From: an uncultured Prevotella sp.
GTDB taxonomy: Bacteria > Bacteroidota > Bacteroidia > Bacteroidales > Bacteroidaceae
DNA: 32,404 nucleotides
Assembly (NCBI GenBank): GCA_937877595.1
Contig: CALFIY010000072.1
Coordinates: 1-32,404, forward strand
Reading direction: 5' to 3'
In this document: positions 31,316 through 32,404 of the stretch, piece by piece
Layout: each line of letters starts with the position of its first letter
Position numbering within the stretch: position 1 is the first letter of the stretch
Notes under the pieces: model-generated
Database searches by the model: none
Told to the model about the DNA's origin: nothing
Seen by the model: only the letters and a program-made list of their open reading frames with translations
Translations under genes and position numbers: made by a program

Positions 31316-32029
31316 ATGTCACGATTTAAGCGCATACTGCTCAAACTCTCCGGCGAAAGCCTCATGGGGAGCCAGGGCTACGGCATAGACCCACAGCGGC
31401 TGAGCGACTATGCTCAGCAGATAAAGGAAGTACACCAGATGGGTGTGGAGATAGGTATAGTGATCGGCGGCGGCAACATTTTCCGTGGGCTCAGCGGAAG
31501 CCAGAATGGCTTCGACCGCGTCAAGGGCGACCAGATGGGCATGTGCGCCACGGTCATCAACTCGCTGGCACTCTCGTCAGCCCTTGAGGCCGTCGGCATA
31601 AAGACGCGCGTGCTCACCGCCATACGCATGGAGCCCATCGGCGAGTTCTACACCAAGTGGCGCGCCATTGAAGCGATGCAGCAGGGCTACGTCTGCATTT
31701 TCTCCGCAGGCACCGGCTCTCCCTACTTCACCACCGACACTGGCTCCAGCCTGCGTGGCATAGAGATAGAGGCCGACGTGATGCTTAAGGGCACACGCGT
31801 TGACGGCATCTACACTGCCGACCCCGAGAAAGACCCTACCGCCACTAAATTCGACAGCATCACCTATCAGGAGGTGCTTGCACGTGGACTGAAAGTGATG
31901 GATCTCACCGCCATCTGCATGTGCAAGGACAACAATCTGCCCATCTACGTTTTCAACATGGACGTCATCGGCAATCTGAAGCGTGTCATGGAAGGCGAGG
32001 AAATCGGCACGCTGGTCTATAGCGAATAA
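31316..32029 (+). CDS. pyrH: UMP kinase
   Basis: The 237-residue protein shows the UMP kinase pattern: KRILLKLSGESLMG at the start, IVIGGGNIFRG, DQMGMCATVINSLAL, SAGTGSPYFTTDTG and MLKGTRVDGIYTADPEKDP. It phosphorylates UMP to UDP in the cytoplasm and is usually a hexamer under feedback by UTP. It is the last gene of the psd operon and is followed by a strong terminator. Confidence 0.97.
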   Translation: MSRFKRILLKLSGESLMGSQGYGIDPQRLSDYAQQIKEVHQMGVEIGIVIGGGNIFRGLSGSQNGFDRVKGDQMGMCATVINSLALSSALEAVGIKTRVLTAIRMEPIGEFYTKWRAIEAMQQGYVCIFSAGTGSPYFTTDTGSSLRGIEIEADVMLKGTRVDGIYTADPEKDPTATKFDSITYQEVLARGLKVMDLTAICMCKDNNLPIYVFNMDVIGNLKRVMEGEEIGTLVYSE

Positions 32030-32057
32030 ACACCAGATCACAAACAGTTATATTGCC

Positions 32058-32100
32058 AGACAGTGCGCAGCATTTTTGCATGCGCACTGTCTTGTTTTTT
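32058..32100 (+). terminator. Rho-independent terminator after pyrH
   Basis: AGACAGTGCGCA (32058-32069) and its exact complement (32081-32092) form a 12-bp stem with an 11-base loop, followed by TGTTTTTT. It lies 29 bases after the pyrH stop. Confidence 0.92.
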
Positions 32101-32256
32101 ACCCGTAACGTACTTAGAAAAATTTTCGCTGTTTTTTCAAAAATAAAAACAGTGTTTAAAAAAATTACAGCTGTTTTTTCAAAAATAAAAACAGTGTTTA
32201 AAAAAATTACAGCTGTTTTTTTAAAAATAAAAACAGTGTTTACGAAAAAGGGGTAA
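32080..32256 (+). other. Possible 58-residue heptad-repeat peptide overlapping the pyrH terminator
   Basis: From an ATG at 32080 (in the terminator loop) an open frame runs to a TAA at 32254. After MR it consists of eight seven-residue units: TVLFFTR, NVLRKIF, AVFSKIK, TVFKKIT, AVFSKIK, TVFKKIT, AVFLKIK, TVFTKKG. It has 16 Lys/Arg and no Asp/Glu. The open frame may be a by-product of the 21-bp DNA repeats. No ribosome binding site is seen, and the start lies within the terminator hairpin, so translation is doubtful. Confidence 0.25.
32107..32253. repeat. Array of 21-bp repeats (locus 2 of a dispersed family)
   Basis: Units begin at 32128, 32149, 32170, 32191, 32212 and 32233, exactly 21 bases apart; a diverged unit fits at 32107. 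Two kinds alternate (GCTGTTTTTTCAAAAA... and ACAGTGTTTAAAAAAATTACA-type), making a 42-bp higher-order repeat. CTGTTTTT and AAAAACAG in neighbouring units are complementary and could form hairpins. It shares exact strings with the array at 13356-13460. It occupies most of the 350-base gap after pyrH; the rest holds the pyrH terminator and the promoter at 32311-32342. Confidence 0.85.
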
Positions 32257-32310
32257 CGAACGAGGGATTTGGGAGCCTAAAAGTGATTATGCAACAAAGG
32301 CGCCAATAAG

Positions 32311-32342
32311 TTTGTTGCTTTGCGAAAAATCAATTAAATTTG
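32311..32342 (+). promoter_or_regulatory. Promoter of the gene at the window end
   Basis: TTTG (32311-32314) is followed after 20 bases by TAAATTTG (32335-32342), a near-ideal Bacteroidetes promoter 37 bases before the ATG at 32380. Confidence 0.75.
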
Positions 32343-32379
32343 CACACACAACGCCTATAAATAATAGATTTCTACTAAA

Positions 32380-32404
32380 ATGAAAGAGTATACGCATTAT
32401 AATC
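32380..32404 (+). CDS. Start of an unidentified gene, cut by window edge
   Basis: An ATG at 32380 opens a frame reading MKEYTHYN up to the end of the window, 37 bases after a strong promoter. Eight residues are too few to name a family. Confidence 0.55.

Noticed and set aside
32053..32079. Nine-codon extension of the heptad-repeat frame to a TTG at 32053
   Set aside because: It lies entirely in the left arm and loop of the pyrH terminator and has no ribosome site; if anything is translated, the ATG at 32080 is the simpler start.

Overview
The window looks like chromosomal DNA from a Bacteroidales bacterium, most probably Prevotella or a close relative. The reasons are sigma-ABfr-type promoters (TTTG, about 20 bp, then TAnnTTTG) ahead of most transcription units, few Shine-Dalgarno sequences, a DUF4492 gene in front of cydAB, dnaE next to trxA, a psd-pssA-DUF4834-pyrH run, and protein sequences of Prevotella character (for example UMP kinase). 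The base composition looks even throughout. I see no phage, insertion sequence, integrase or CRISPR array. All calls come from reading the sequence; no database search was run.

Layout. 1-52: 5' part of a tRNA-Ser(GGA), minus strand. 138-3570 (minus): a three-gene membrane module made of a zinc-ribbon protein with a proline-rich repeat tail, an SPFH protein with a C-terminal GYF_2 domain, and a multi-pass membrane protein. 3825-6678 (plus): a secreted M6-type metalloprotease overlapping a type I asparaginase that must start at TTG. 6722-9034 (minus): a secreted GH105-DUF4861 glycosidase. 9219-13321 (plus): an outer-membrane beta-barrel protein, an Mrp/ApbC ATPase and a secreted CotH-kinase protein. 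13471-19287 (minus): a five-gene export operon (coiled-coil protein, TolC-type channel, HlyD-type adaptor, two ABC-2 permeases) with no ATPase gene. 19452-22505 (plus): DUF4492 and cytochrome bd oxidase cydAB. 22545-29308 (minus): clpB, trxA, dnaE. 29456-32029 (plus): psd, pssA, a DUF4834-like gene and pyrH, ending at a strong terminator. 32380 to the end: the first codons of another gene.

How the genes work together. psd and pssA make phosphatidylethanolamine through phosphatidylserine. cydAB gives high-affinity, low-oxygen respiration. TolC, HlyD and the permeases would form a tripartite exporter powered by an ATPase encoded elsewhere. The M6 protease and CotH protein end in similar short tails (GR, RGI, KI), which suggests a shared surface or secretion fate.

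The least explained signals are: (i) a 21-bp repeat family present as two separated arrays (13356-13460 and about 32107-32253) that share reading frame and exact sub-strings, one of which can encode a 58-residue peptide with no acidic residues; (ii) a GYF_2 domain and proline-rich repeats in adjacent genes of the SPFH module; (iii) an 11-bp perfect inverted repeat bracketing that module's promoter; and (iv) a ClpB whose second AAA+ domain lacks about 20 residues just after sensor 1.
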